A stretch of 7,664 nt of DNA from Oscillospiraceae bacterium UBA6370 (GTDB lineage Bacteria > Bacillota > Clostridia > Oscillospirales > Oscillospiraceae). Below are positions 1-6,485 of this stretch, one piece after another. Each line of letters starts with the position of its first letter. Position 1 is the first letter of the stretch. The notes under the pieces were generated by a model. The model made no database searches and had not been told where the DNA came from. It saw only the letters and a list, made by a program, of their open reading frames with translations. The position numbers and the translations under genes are program-made. The stretch is from positions 1 to 7,664 of the forward strand of contig DJRC01000004.1 in the NCBI GenBank assembly GCA_002437735.1. Reading direction: 5' to 3'.

Positions 1-104
1 CGTTTTTCAGCTACGGCGGCTCGTCTATCGTCACGCTCTTTGCCGCCATGGGCATCGTCTCGGGTGTGAAAAAGCGCTCGCGGCCCGAGTGGCTGACCAA
101 CTGA
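1..104 (+). CDS. SEDS-family peptidoglycan glycosyltransferase (RodA/FtsW/SpoVE type), C-terminal fragment
   Basis: The first complete codon is at base 3; 33 residues are visible before the TGA at 102-104. The fragment begins FFSYGGSSIVTLFAAMGIVSG and ends in a short basic tail (VKKRSRPEWLTN). The SYGGSS motif followed by a hydrophobic helix and a basic cytoplasmic tail is the hallmark C-terminus of the SEDS family, polytopic membrane enzymes that polymerise lipid II into glycan strands together with a class B penicillin-binding protein. The short tail and the wording around AAMGIVSGVKKRS resemble RodA-like clostridial members more than the long-tailed FtsW, but the fragment cannot decide between RodA, FtsW and SpoVE. 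A strong terminator follows 7 nt after the stop, so this gene ends its transcription unit. A wall polymerase beside ddl-murF fits the theme of the window. Confidence 0.85.
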   Translation, partial: FFSYGGSSIVTLFAAMGIVSGVKKRSRPEWLTN

Positions 105-111
105 AAATTTG

Positions 112-149
112 AAAAGGGAAGCGTCCGCGCCGCGGACGTTTCCCTTTTT
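112..149 (+). terminator. Strong intrinsic terminator after the SEDS gene
   Basis: An almost perfect 17-bp hairpin runs from base 112 to 148 with a 3-nt loop (129-131) and a single G-T wobble (121/139). The core is GC-rich (CGTCCGC/GCGGACG), the 3' arm ends in TTCCC and a run of five T (145-149), and the 5' arm starts with AAAA. Because the A-tract and T-tract are symmetrical it could also work on the opposite strand, but no minus-strand gene is visible that would need it. Confidence 0.9.
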
Positions 150-157
150 GTATAAAG

Positions 158-202
158 CTCCCTTTTTCACAAAGAATAACCGTATCACACTGAAAAAGGG
201 AG
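158..202 (+). promoter_or_regulatory. 12-bp inverted repeat that covers the Shine-Dalgarno of the SLH gene
   Basis: Bases 158-169 (CTCCCTTTTTCA) are the exact reverse complement of 191-202 (TGAAAAAGGGAG), separated by a 21-nt AT-rich loop. The 3' arm holds most of the ribosome binding site of the gene starting at 212, and the CTCCC in the 5' arm is an anti-Shine-Dalgarno. In a transcript containing both arms the hairpin would hide the ribosome binding site. The same AAAAGGG/CCCTTTTT words also form the base of the terminator at 112-149, so alternative pairings are possible. I see no confident -35/-10 pair here; candidates (TTGTAT at 148-153, TATAAA at 151-156) are weak. The repeat is seen directly; its regulatory role is inference, and a protein-binding operator is an alternative. 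Confidence 0.5.
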
Positions 203-203
203 G
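195..203 (+). promoter_or_regulatory. Ribosome binding site that fixes the TTG start at 212
   Basis: AAAGGGAGG lies 8 nt before the TTG at 212-214, which is good spacing. The next in-frame start (ATG at 263, residue 18) has no comparable site and would remove the charged n-region of the signal peptide. This supports a real TTG start. Confidence 0.8.
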
Positions 204-211
204 AACCGATT

Positions 212-1216
212 TTGAATACCGATAAGAACAGAGAGCTTTTGTGGCGCACGGTGCCGTTTGTCATGGCGATGCTGCTGCTCGCGCTCACGGGCATTCCCGC
301 CTCGGCCATCTTCGGACGGGAAAAGGCGGCGCCTGCGGCGGACGCGGGCGCGCCCATCGCGCAGAGCATCGACGTGCGCGTCTACCGCAGCATCCCCTAC
401 ACCGGCACGCTCGCCGCCGTCGGCCGCCAGGGCGGCGAGGTGAGCTTTGCCATCGTGGAGCAGCCGTCCAAGGGCACGGTGACGCTCGACGGCGAGACCT
501 TCGTCTACACGAGCGCAAAGAACAAGACCGGCGCGGATCGCTTCACCTACACCGCGACCGACGCCGCGGGCAACACCTCGGCGCCCGCAGAGGTGCGCAT
601 CACCATCGTGCGCGCCAAATGCGGCGTGACCTATGACGACATGGCGGAGAGCGCCGCCTACACCGCGGCGGTGGATCTGGCGGAGCACGGCGTGTTTGTC
701 GGCGCGCAGGTCGGCAGCCGGCGCTTTTTTGAGCCCGACCGCGCCGTCAGCCGCGGCGAGTTTGTCACCATGGCGCTCGCCTGCGCGGGCATTCCCGCGG
801 GCGACCTCACGATGACGGGCTTCTGCGACGACGCGGAGATCCCGACCTGGGCGAAGGGCAGCGCGGTCAGCGCCCTGCAATGCGGTCTGATCCGCGGCGT
901 GGGCACGGAGGGCGGCATGGCCTTCTGCGCGGACGAGGGCGTGACGCTCTCCGAGGCGGCGACGGTGCTCAACCGCCTTTTGCGCGTGACGGATGTGGAT
1001 CTTTCCGACTACGACGCAGGCAGCGCCGACGCGTGGAGCGCACAGGCGGTGGCGAATCTTGAGTCCGTCCGCGTGATCGAGAGCGGCGGCTTCTCCGCGG
1101 GCGACTGGCAGCGCCCGCTCACGCGCGGCGAGGCCGCGCAGCTTCTCTCTGCGGCGATGACGCTCGCGGAGCAGAAGCAGGAGAGCGCGGGACTTCTTTC
1201 GGGCTTATTCCGATGA
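212..1216 (+). CDS. Secreted or anchored protein with one Ig-like domain and three SLH-type repeats
   Basis: 334 residues from a TTG start. Residues 1-32 look like a signal peptide: basic n-region (K5, R7, R12), hydrophobic core (14-28), and an ASA signal-peptidase site before I33; without cleavage it would be a membrane anchor. A low-complexity Ala/Pro linker leads to an Ig-like or cadherin-like beta-sandwich at about 53-134 (GTVTLDGETFVYT, DRFTYTATDAAGNTS). Three SLH-like repeats follow at about 137-194, 205-257 and 266-318. The first and third keep the TRAE-type motif (VSRGEF at 179-184, LTRGEA at 303-308); the second is degenerate (TLSEAA at 245-250). SLH domains bind secondary cell-wall polymers non-covalently, so a surface structural or scaffolding role is likely. 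No catalytic domain is visible. Five cysteines (137, 191, 205, 224, 239) sit in the exported part. The gene stands alone between two terminators; its exact function is unknown. Confidence 0.85.
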   Translation: MNTDKNRELLWRTVPFVMAMLLLALTGIPASAIFGREKAAPAADAGAPIAQSIDVRVYRSIPYTGTLAAVGRQGGEVSFAIVEQPSKGTVTLDGETFVYTSAKNKTGADRFTYTATDAAGNTSAPAEVRITIVRAKCGVTYDDMAESAAYTAAVDLAEHGVFVGAQVGSRRFFEPDRAVSRGEFVTMALACAGIPAGDLTMTGFCDDAEIPTWAKGSAVSALQCGLIRGVGTEGGMAFCADEGVTLSEAATVLNRLLRVTDVDLSDYDAGSADAWSAQAVANLESVRVIESGGFSAGDWQRPLTRGEAAQLLSAAMTLAEQKQESAGLLSGLFR

Positions 1217-1220
1217 CACG

Positions 1221-1251
1221 GAGAAAGGCGGCGGGAGGCCGCCTTTCTTTT
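1221..1251 (+). terminator. Intrinsic terminator after the SLH gene
   Basis: An 11-bp stem pairs bases 1222-1232 with 1238-1248, closed by a 5-nt loop (GGGAG) and followed by a T-rich tail (TTTCTTTT). The stem core is GGCGGC/GCCGCC. It begins 5 nt after the TGA of the SLH gene and separates that gene from the ddl unit. Confidence 0.88.
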
Positions 1252-1253
1252 GC

Positions 1254-1282
1254 TTGTAATTCGCGCGGCGTTGTGCTAAAGT
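1254..1282 (+). promoter_or_regulatory. Probable sigma-A promoter of the ddl-murF unit
   Basis: TTGTAA at 1254-1259 can serve as -35. It lies 17 nt before TAAAGT at 1277-1282, which has an extended -10 TG at 1274-1275 (TGC then TAAAGT). The region down to about 1320 is clearly more AT-rich than the rest of the window, as expected for a promoter and leader. Transcription would start near 1289, giving a leader of about 50 nt. A second candidate, TTGTGC (1271-1276) with TAAAAT (1292-1297), has a 15-nt spacer and is less convincing. Assigned by pattern only. Confidence 0.5.
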
Positions 1283-1338
1283 ATATTCTGATAAAATAGC
1301 ATAGATATGTAGTTTTCGCGAATTCAGGAGGAAAAGCT

Positions 1339-2397
1339 ATGCGCATCGTTGTATTGGCCGGCGGCTTGAGCATGGAGCGCAATGTGTCGCTTTCGAGCGG
1401 CACACGCATCTGCCGCGCGCTCCGCGCGCGCGGCCACCGGGCGGCTTTGGTGGATCTGTTTTTGGGACTGGAGGGCTATGACGGCGCGCCGGAGAGCATT
1501 TTTGACGCGCCGGACGGTCTGTGCGGCGATTTCTCCGTCGCCCCGGAGGAGCCGGATCTCGACGCCGTCCGCGCGAGCCGGAAGGACAAGAGCGAAAATA
1601 TCTTCGGCAAGGACGTTCTGCGTGTCTGCGCTATGGCGGACGTCGTGTTCATCGCGCTCCACGGTGCCTGCGGCGAGGACGGACGGGTGCAGGCGGCGTT
1701 CGACCTGCTCGGCATTCCCTACACCGGCTCGGGCTACCTCGGCAGTGCCATCGCCATGGACAAGGACCTCACCAAGCGCCTCGTCGCGCCCTACGTTACC
1801 ACCGCGAAATGGCGCGCGCTGAAGTACACGGCGGACGAGATCGACGCCATTGCCGACGAAACGGAGCTGCCCTGCGTCGTCAAGCCCAACGCCAACGGTT
1901 CGTCCATCGGCGTGACCATCGCGCACACGCGCGATGAGGTCGCCGCCGCGCTGACCGAGTGCCTGCACTTCGGCGCGCAGGTCGTCATCGAGCAGTACAT
2001 CCGCGGCCGCGAGCTGCAGGTCGGTATTCTCGACGGCAGGGCGCTGCCCGCCATCGAGATCATTCCCAAGACCGGCTTTTACGATTACGCCAACAAGTAT
2101 CAGGCGGGGGCCGCCGAGGAGGTCTGCCCCGCGCCCATTCCCGCAGAATGGGAGGAAAAGCTCCGCAGCGCGACCGAGACCGTGTTCCGCGTACTGGAGC
2201 TGAGCGTCTATTCCCGCGCGGACTTCATCGTCACCGAGGACGGCACGCCCTATTTTTTGGAGATCAACACCTTGCCGGGCATGACGCCGACCTCGCTCGT
2301 GCCGCAGGAGGCCGCCGCCGCCGGCATCGGCTACGGCGAGCTGTGCGAGCGCATCGTGACAAGCTCCTTGCGGGCGCGGAAGGAGGGGAGAGCATGA
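1339..2397 (+). CDS. ddl: D-alanine--D-alanine ligase
   Basis: 352-residue ATP-grasp enzyme that joins two D-alanines using ATP in the cytoplasm, supplying the dipeptide used by MurF. Visible family motifs: GGLSMERNVSLSSG (8-21, with E13), HGACGEDGRVQ (from H108), PYTGSG, the KPNANGSSIG ATP-site segment (182-191), and the metal and substrate segment R293/D295/E308/N310 ending FLEINTLPGMTPTS. The omega loop carries K253-Y254, matching the Lys-Tyr pair of D-Ala-D-Ala ligases; D-lactate-specific VanA/VanB lack it, so a D-Ala-D-Ala product and ordinary vancomycin-sensitive precursors are expected. The N-terminal domain is about 45 residues longer before the HG motif than E. coli DdlB, as in DdlA/VanA-length enzymes. 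The ATG at 1339 has an AGGAGG (1326-1331) with 7-nt spacing. The TGA overlaps the murF start by four bases. First gene of its unit. Confidence 0.96.
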   Translation: MRIVVLAGGLSMERNVSLSSGTRICRALRARGHRAALVDLFLGLEGYDGAPESIFDAPDGLCGDFSVAPEEPDLDAVRASRKDKSENIFGKDVLRVCAMADVVFIALHGACGEDGRVQAAFDLLGIPYTGSGYLGSAIAMDKDLTKRLVAPYVTTAKWRALKYTADEIDAIADETELPCVVKPNANGSSIGVTIAHTRDEVAAALTECLHFGAQVVIEQYIRGRELQVGILDGRALPAIEIIPKTGFYDYANKYQAGAAEEVCPAPIPAEWEEKLRSATETVFRVLELSVYSRADFIVTEDGTPYFLEINTLPGMTPTSLVPQEAAAAGIGYGELCERIVTSSLRARKEGRA

Positions 2398-3749
2398 GAA
2401 GGCTGAACGTTTCCGAGCTGCTGACCGCCACGGGCGGCACGCTCCTCGCGGGCGCCGAGCGCGCCGCCGTGACCTCCGTTTCCACCGACAGCCGCAGGGC
2501 GGGCGAGGGCGCGCTCTTTATCCCGCTCACCGGCGAGCGCTTCGACGGACACGACTACATTGACAAGGCGCTTGCGCTCGGCGCGGCGGGCTGCCTGTGC
2601 GCGAGGACGCCCGCAGCGTTCCTGCCCGGCAAATTCTACATCGCCGTTCCCGATACGCGCCTTGCGCTCAAGGCGCTCGCGTCGTGGTACCGCGGGCAGT
2701 TCGACATCCCCGTTGTCCAGATCACCGGCTCGGTCGGCAAGACCACGACGAAGGAGATGATCGCCTCGGTCGTGTCGCAGAGGTACCGCACACTCAAAAC
2801 GGCGGAGAACTTCAACAACGACATCGGTACGCCGCTCACGCTCCTCGACATGGACGACACCTGTGAGGCCGCCGTCATCGAGACCGGCATGGATCACTTC
2901 GGCGAGATCCGCTACCTCGGCGAGATGGTGCGTCCACACATCGCCGTCATCACGAACATCGGCGACGCGCACATTGAATTTCTGGGCTCGCGCGAGGGCA
3001 TTCTGAAGGCCAAGAGCGAGATCTTTGAAAACCTCGATGCGGACGGCGTAGCCATCCTCAACGGCGACGACGCCCTGCTCGACACGGTGACCCTCCCGCA
3101 GCGCATCGTCCGCTGCGGTGAGAGTGCGCACGCGGACGTCCGCGTTTCCGCGCTGCGCGACCGCGGCATCGACGGTATCGCCTGCACCGTGACCACCGGG
3201 CGCGCGGAGTACCGGCTCAATATCCCCGCCCCCGGGCGGCACATGATCTATGCTGCGTCGCTCGCGGCCGCAGTCGGTGAGGAGCTGGGCCTGTCGGTTC
3301 CCGAGATCGAGCGCGGCGTCGCGCTCTATGAGCCCGCCGGCTCGCGGATGCGCGTCCACCGTCTCAGCGGCGACCGCCGTCTGCTCGACGACTGCTACAA
3401 CGCCAACCCGCAGTCCATGTCCGCGTCGCTGCGCGTGCTCGCGGCGAGCGAGGGCAAGAAGATCGCCGTGCTCGGCGACATGAAGGAGCTCGGCGAGCTG
3501 ACGGAGTCCGCGCACCGCGCGATGGGCGAGCTGTGCGCTCTGCTCGGCATCGACCGCGTCATCGCCGTCGGCGAGTACGCCCGCGGCATCGCGGACGCCG
3601 CGCACGAGAGCGCCGAGTGGTACCCCGACGCGGAGAGCGCGGTCGACGCGGTGCGGGCCGCGTTCACGGAGGGCAGCGTCCTGCTGTGCAAGGCGTCGCA
3701 CTCCATGCACTTAGAGAAGATCGTAGAGGAATTGCTCAAGACAACATGA
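2394..3749 (+). CDS. murF: UDP-N-acetylmuramoyl-tripeptide--D-alanyl-D-alanine ligase
   Basis: 451 residues, normal MurF length. It adds the D-Ala-D-Ala made by Ddl to UDP-MurNAc-tripeptide with ATP, the last cytoplasmic step of the peptidoglycan precursor pathway. Three domains are recognisable: N-terminal UDP-substrate domain (about 1-90), central ATPase domain (about 105-315) with the P-loop GSVGKTT (112-118), NFNNDIGTP, ETGMDHFGEI (from 163), and TNIGDAHIEFLGS (from 187) leading to KAKSEIF, whose second lysine (K207) corresponds to the carbamylated Lys of Mur ligases; and a C-terminal domain with DDCYNANPQSM (from 332) and LGDMKELGE. The ATG at 2394 overlaps the ddl stop as ATGA and has an AAGGAGG (2380-2386) inside the end of ddl. 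The frame is open further upstream, but that stretch lies inside ddl. The TGA overlaps the next start the same way, indicating a coupled operon. Confidence 0.96.
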   Translation: MRRLNVSELLTATGGTLLAGAERAAVTSVSTDSRRAGEGALFIPLTGERFDGHDYIDKALALGAAGCLCARTPAAFLPGKFYIAVPDTRLALKALASWYRGQFDIPVVQITGSVGKTTTKEMIASVVSQRYRTLKTAENFNNDIGTPLTLLDMDDTCEAAVIETGMDHFGEIRYLGEMVRPHIAVITNIGDAHIEFLGSREGILKAKSEIFENLDADGVAILNGDDALLDTVTLPQRIVRCGESAHADVRVSALRDRGIDGIACTVTTGRAEYRLNIPAPGRHMIYAASLAAAVGEELGLSVPEIERGVALYEPAGSRMRVHRLSGDRRLLDDCYNANPQSMSASLRVLAASEGKKIAVLGDMKELGELTESAHRAMGELCALLGIDRVIAVGEYARGIADAAHESAEWYPDAESAVDAVRAAFTEGSVLLCKASHSMHLEKIVEELLKTT

Positions 3750-5647
3750 TCGAGATCAGCGTAACGGGACTTCAAAAGTCCTTTGATTTGGAAAAGAAAA
3801 TACTGGACGGACTGACCTTTCAGATCAACTCCGGCGAACGTGTCGGCCTGCTCGGCAAGAACGGCGCGGGCAAGACCACGCTCTTCCGCATCCTCACGGG
3901 CGAGATCGACTACGACGCCGGCGAGGTCACCATCGCGTCGGGCCGCCGCGTGGGTCTCATCTCGCAGATACCGGTCTACCCGGCGGGCTACACGGTGGAG
4001 GATGTGCTGCAATCCGCCTTCGAGCGCATGAGGAGTATGGCCGACGAGATGGAGCGGCTCTCCGCGCAGATGGCGAACGGCGACGAATCGGAGGAGACGC
4101 TGCGCCGCTACGGCGAGCTGTCCGCCCGCTTCGAGGGCCTCGGCGGCTACGACACCGCCACCGCTGTCAACAAGGTGGCCAACGGTCTGTCCATTCCCGC
4201 GGATATGCGCACGCGCCTGTTCGACACGCTCTCCGGCGGCGAAAAGACGCGCGTGAACCTCGGCCGCCTGATTTTGGAGGACACGGACATCCTGCTGCTC
4301 GACGAGCCGACGAACCACCTCGACCTCCACGCCATCGAGTGGCTGGAGGAGTACCTTGCCTCGTTCAAGGGCACGGTCGTCGCCATCTCGCACGACCGCT
4401 ATTTTCTCGACCGCACCATCACCCGCGTCATCGAAATTCTCGACGGTCACGCGGAGTTCTACAATGGCAACTACAGCTTCTACGCCGTGGAGAAGGAGCG
4501 CCGCTATCTGGAGAAAATGCGGCAGTATGAGAAGGAGCAGGCCAAAATAAAGCAGCTTGAGGCGGCGGCGGAAAAGCTGCACCTGTGGGCGTTCATGGGC
4601 AACGACGCGCTGCACAAGCGCGCGTTTTCGATGGAAAAACGCATCGAGCGGATGCGCACGACGGACAAGCCCACGCGCGAGAAGAAGATGACCGCGCAGT
4701 TCCGGAGCAGCGAATTTCTCGGCGACGAGGTGCTGACGCTCAAGGGTGTCGGCAAGTCCTTCGGCGAGCGGACGCTGTTCTCCGGTGTAGACCTCAAGGT
4801 CGCCGGCGGTGAGCGCATCGCGCTCATCGGCGACAACGGCACGGGAAAATCCACGCTCATCAAGATGATCATGGGCGAGGAGTACCCCGACGAGGGCCGC
4901 ATCAAGCTCGGACCCTCGGTAAAGATCGCCTACCTGCCGCAGATCATTCACTTCGACGTGCCGCAGCGCGATCTCGTGGACACGATGCTTTATTCCAAGA
5001 GGGACATCACGCCGCAGAAGGCGCGCGACCGTCTGGCGGCGTTCCACTTTCGCGGGGAGGATGTGTTCAAGTCCGTCTCCGTGCTCTCCGGCGGCGAGCA
5101 GAGCCGCCTGCGGCTGTGTATGCTGATGGACGACGAGGTAAACTTCCTCATCCTCGACGAGCCGACCAACCATCTCGACATCGCCTCGCGCGAGTGGATT
5201 GAGGAGGCGGTGGAGGCCTTCGACGGGACGCTGCTGTTCGTCAGCCACGACCGCTACTTTATCAACCGCTTCGCCACCCGCGTCTGGGAGCTGGAGGAGC
5301 AAAGGATCACCGACTACCCGATGGGCTTTGCCCGCTACCGCAAGGTGAAGGCAGAGCAGCCGACGAAAAAGGCAGAGCCGGAAAAGACAGTAAAGGAAAA
5401 AAACCTTACGGAAAAGCCGCCGCGCGGCAATAAAAACCAGCAGGCGGCACGCCGCCAGCTGACCATCTGCGAGCGCGAAATCGCGCAGCAGGAGGAGGCG
5501 CTCGCCGCGCTGGACGCGCGGCTGGAGGAGGCGGCGTCTGACTACGAGAAATACAGCGCGCTCTACGCCGAAAAGGAGGCGCAGGAGCAGAAGCTCACGG
5601 AGCTGATGGAGCGCTGGGAAGCGCTCGCCGCCGAGGCGGGCGGATAG
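3746..5647 (+). CDS. ABC-F family ATPase with C-terminal coiled coil (YdiF/Uup-like)
   Basis: 633 residues, two ATP-binding cassettes in one soluble chain and no membrane domain. Cassette 1: Walker A GKNGAGKT (37-44), signature LSGGEK (162-167), Walker B with D186-E187 in LLLDEPTNHLD, and SHDRYFLD. Cassette 2: GDNGTGKS (362-369), LSGGEQ (447-452), D471-E472 in LDEPTNHLD, and SHDRYFIN. Between them a charged helical linker (about 240-325) matches the P-site tRNA interaction motif of the family. A Lys/Glu-rich spacer (about 535-570) leads to a coiled coil (about 570-630), as in YdiF and Uup. ABC-F proteins bind the ribosomal E site and remodel stalled or initiating ribosomes. The linker is not the long loop typical of antibiotic-resistance members, so a housekeeping role is favoured. 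The ATG shares ATGA with the murF stop and has no good Shine-Dalgarno nearby (GAGGA at 3726-3730 is too far), suggesting translational coupling. Substrate and exact role cannot be read from sequence. Confidence 0.93.
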   Translation: MIEISVTGLQKSFDLEKKILDGLTFQINSGERVGLLGKNGAGKTTLFRILTGEIDYDAGEVTIASGRRVGLISQIPVYPAGYTVEDVLQSAFERMRSMADEMERLSAQMANGDESEETLRRYGELSARFEGLGGYDTATAVNKVANGLSIPADMRTRLFDTLSGGEKTRVNLGRLILEDTDILLLDEPTNHLDLHAIEWLEEYLASFKGTVVAISHDRYFLDRTITRVIEILDGHAEFYNGNYSFYAVEKERRYLEKMRQYEKEQAKIKQLEAAAEKLHLWAFMGNDALHKRAFSMEKRIERMRTTDKPTREKKMTAQFRSSEFLGDEVLTLKGVGKSFGERTLFSGVDLKVAGGERIALIGDNGTGKSTLIKMIMGEEYPDEGRIKLGPSVKIAYLPQIIHFDVPQRDLVDTMLYSKRDITPQKARDRLAAFHFRGEDVFKSVSVLSGGEQSRLRLCMLMDDEVNFLILDEPTNHLDIASREWIEEAVEAFDGTLLFVSHDRYFINRFATRVWELEEQRITDYPMGFARYRKVKAEQPTKKAEPEKTVKEKNLTEKPPRGNKNQQAARRQLTICEREIAQQEEALAALDARLEEAASDYEKYSALYAEKEAQEQKLTELMERWEALAAEAGG

Positions 5648-5697
5648 GAAAGAGAGAAGCGGCAGGGACAAAAACGCGCGAGCGGGGAGGTCGGGCC

Positions 5698-6483
5698 ATG
5701 CGGGAAAAATGGAAGGCGCTCACAGGGCGGGAACGGCGGCTGTTTGCAGCGGCGCTCGTTTTCCTCGCGCTGGAGGTGCTGCTGCGCTTCGTTCCGGGGC
5801 TGCGCTTTTCCGCCCTCCTCTGCCTGTGCGCCGCAACGATGCTGTTTGTTCTGTTCGTGCTGGACCGCGCCGCACGGCGCGGCAGCCGCGCGGCGGTGTG
5901 GGGCAGGCGGGTTCTGCTCGCGCTGCTCGCCGCCGGCTTTGTCCTCTTCGCCGTGCTGGAGACGATGGTCCTCCGCGGCGCGCGTGCGGACAAGTCCGAC
6001 GCGCCGGTGAGCGCGGTCATCGTGCTCGGCGCGGGCGTGAACGGCGAAACGCCGTCGCTCACGCTGCGCACGCGCATCGACGCTGCGGCGGCCTATCTGG
6101 AGGAGCACCCCGACGTGCCGGTGATCCTCTCCGGCGGACAGGGGCCGGGCGAGGCCATCACCGAGGCCGAGTGTATGCGCCGCGCGCTGGTGCGCTGCGG
6201 CGTGGACGAGAGCCGGCTGCATCTGGAGGAGCGCTCCACCAGCACGCGGGAAAACCTGCGCTATTCGCGGGCGATACTCGAGGGGCTAGGCGTTGATCTG
6301 GCGCGGCGCGTCGCCATCGTCACCTCGGACTTCCATCTCTGCCGCGCGCGGCTGATGTGGGGCGGCAACACCGCCGCCGTGCCGGCGCATCTGCCCTCCG
6401 CGTTCTACTTTCAATGCCTGACCGTCAACTATTTTATCCGCGAGGCCTTCGGCCTTGCCGCCTATTTTGTCTACGGAGGTTAA
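5698..6483 (+). CDS. Membrane-anchored DUF218 protein (YdcF/SanA/ElyC-like)
   Basis: 261 residues. Three hydrophobic segments at about 14-32, 37-55 and 70-90, with Arg/Lys-rich stretches between them, anchor the protein. From about 103 a DUF218 domain follows: SAVIVLGAGVNG (105-116), LTLRTRID, the glycine-rich VILSGGQGPGE (142-152), TEAE, the conserved STSTRENLRYS segment, and VTSDFHLCRA. The topology would probably put this domain outside the membrane. Members of the family (E. coli ElyC, SanA) affect envelope integrity and peptidoglycan assembly, but their biochemical reaction is not firmly known. The position downstream of ddl-murF fits an envelope role. The start at 5698 has GGGGAGG (5684-5690) with 7-nt spacing; the 50-nt gap after the ABC-F gene is the largest in the unit and shows no terminator. 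The family call is solid, the function is inferred. Confidence 0.88.
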   Translation: MREKWKALTGRERRLFAAALVFLALEVLLRFVPGLRFSALLCLCAATMLFVLFVLDRAARRGSRAAVWGRRVLLALLAAGFVLFAVLETMVLRGARADKSDAPVSAVIVLGAGVNGETPSLTLRTRIDAAAAYLEEHPDVPVILSGGQGPGEAITEAECMRRALVRCGVDESRLHLEERSTSTRENLRYSRAILEGLGVDLARRVAIVTSDFHLCRARLMWGGNTAAVPAHLPSAFYFQCLTVNYFIREAFGLAAYFVYGG

Positions 6484-6485
6484 CG

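Noticed and set aside
185..880. Minus-strand open frame opposite the SLH gene (231 residues)
   Set aside because: Arg/Ala/His-rich shadow translation; the plus-strand frame has a signal peptide, an Ig-like domain and SLH motifs.
1324..1968. Minus-strand open frame opposite ddl (214 residues)
   Set aside because: Shadow of ddl; no domain signature in its translation.
1959..2393. In-frame upstream extension of murF
   Set aside because: The added residues are Arg/His-rich shadow of ddl; the ATG at 2394 has a good ribosome binding site and gives the normal MurF N-terminus.
1339..2397. A VanA/VanB-type D-Ala-D-Lac ligase (vancomycin resistance)
   Set aside because: The omega loop keeps the Lys-Tyr pair (K253-Y254) of D-Ala-D-Ala ligases, and no vanH/vanX or regulator is nearby.
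2331..3710. A 459-residue minus-strand open frame opposite murF
   Set aside because: Same reason: compositional shadow of murF, with no recognisable domain.
3533..3745. In-frame upstream extension of the ABC-F gene
   Set aside because: It lies inside murF and translates to Arg-rich shadow sequence; the first ABC-F beta strand begins right after the ATG at 3746.
3746..5647. An antibiotic-resistance ABC-F protein
   Set aside because: The inter-cassette linker lacks an obvious long resistance loop and the gene is in a housekeeping operon; ribosome-housekeeping YdiF/Uup-like is more likely, although substrate cannot be proven.
3395..5671. A 758-residue open frame on the minus strand opposite murF and the ABC-F gene
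   Set aside because: It mirrors two well-recognised genes, its translation is low-complexity Leu/Arg/Val/Ala with no family motif, and long antisense frames are common in GC-rich DNA with GC-ending codons.
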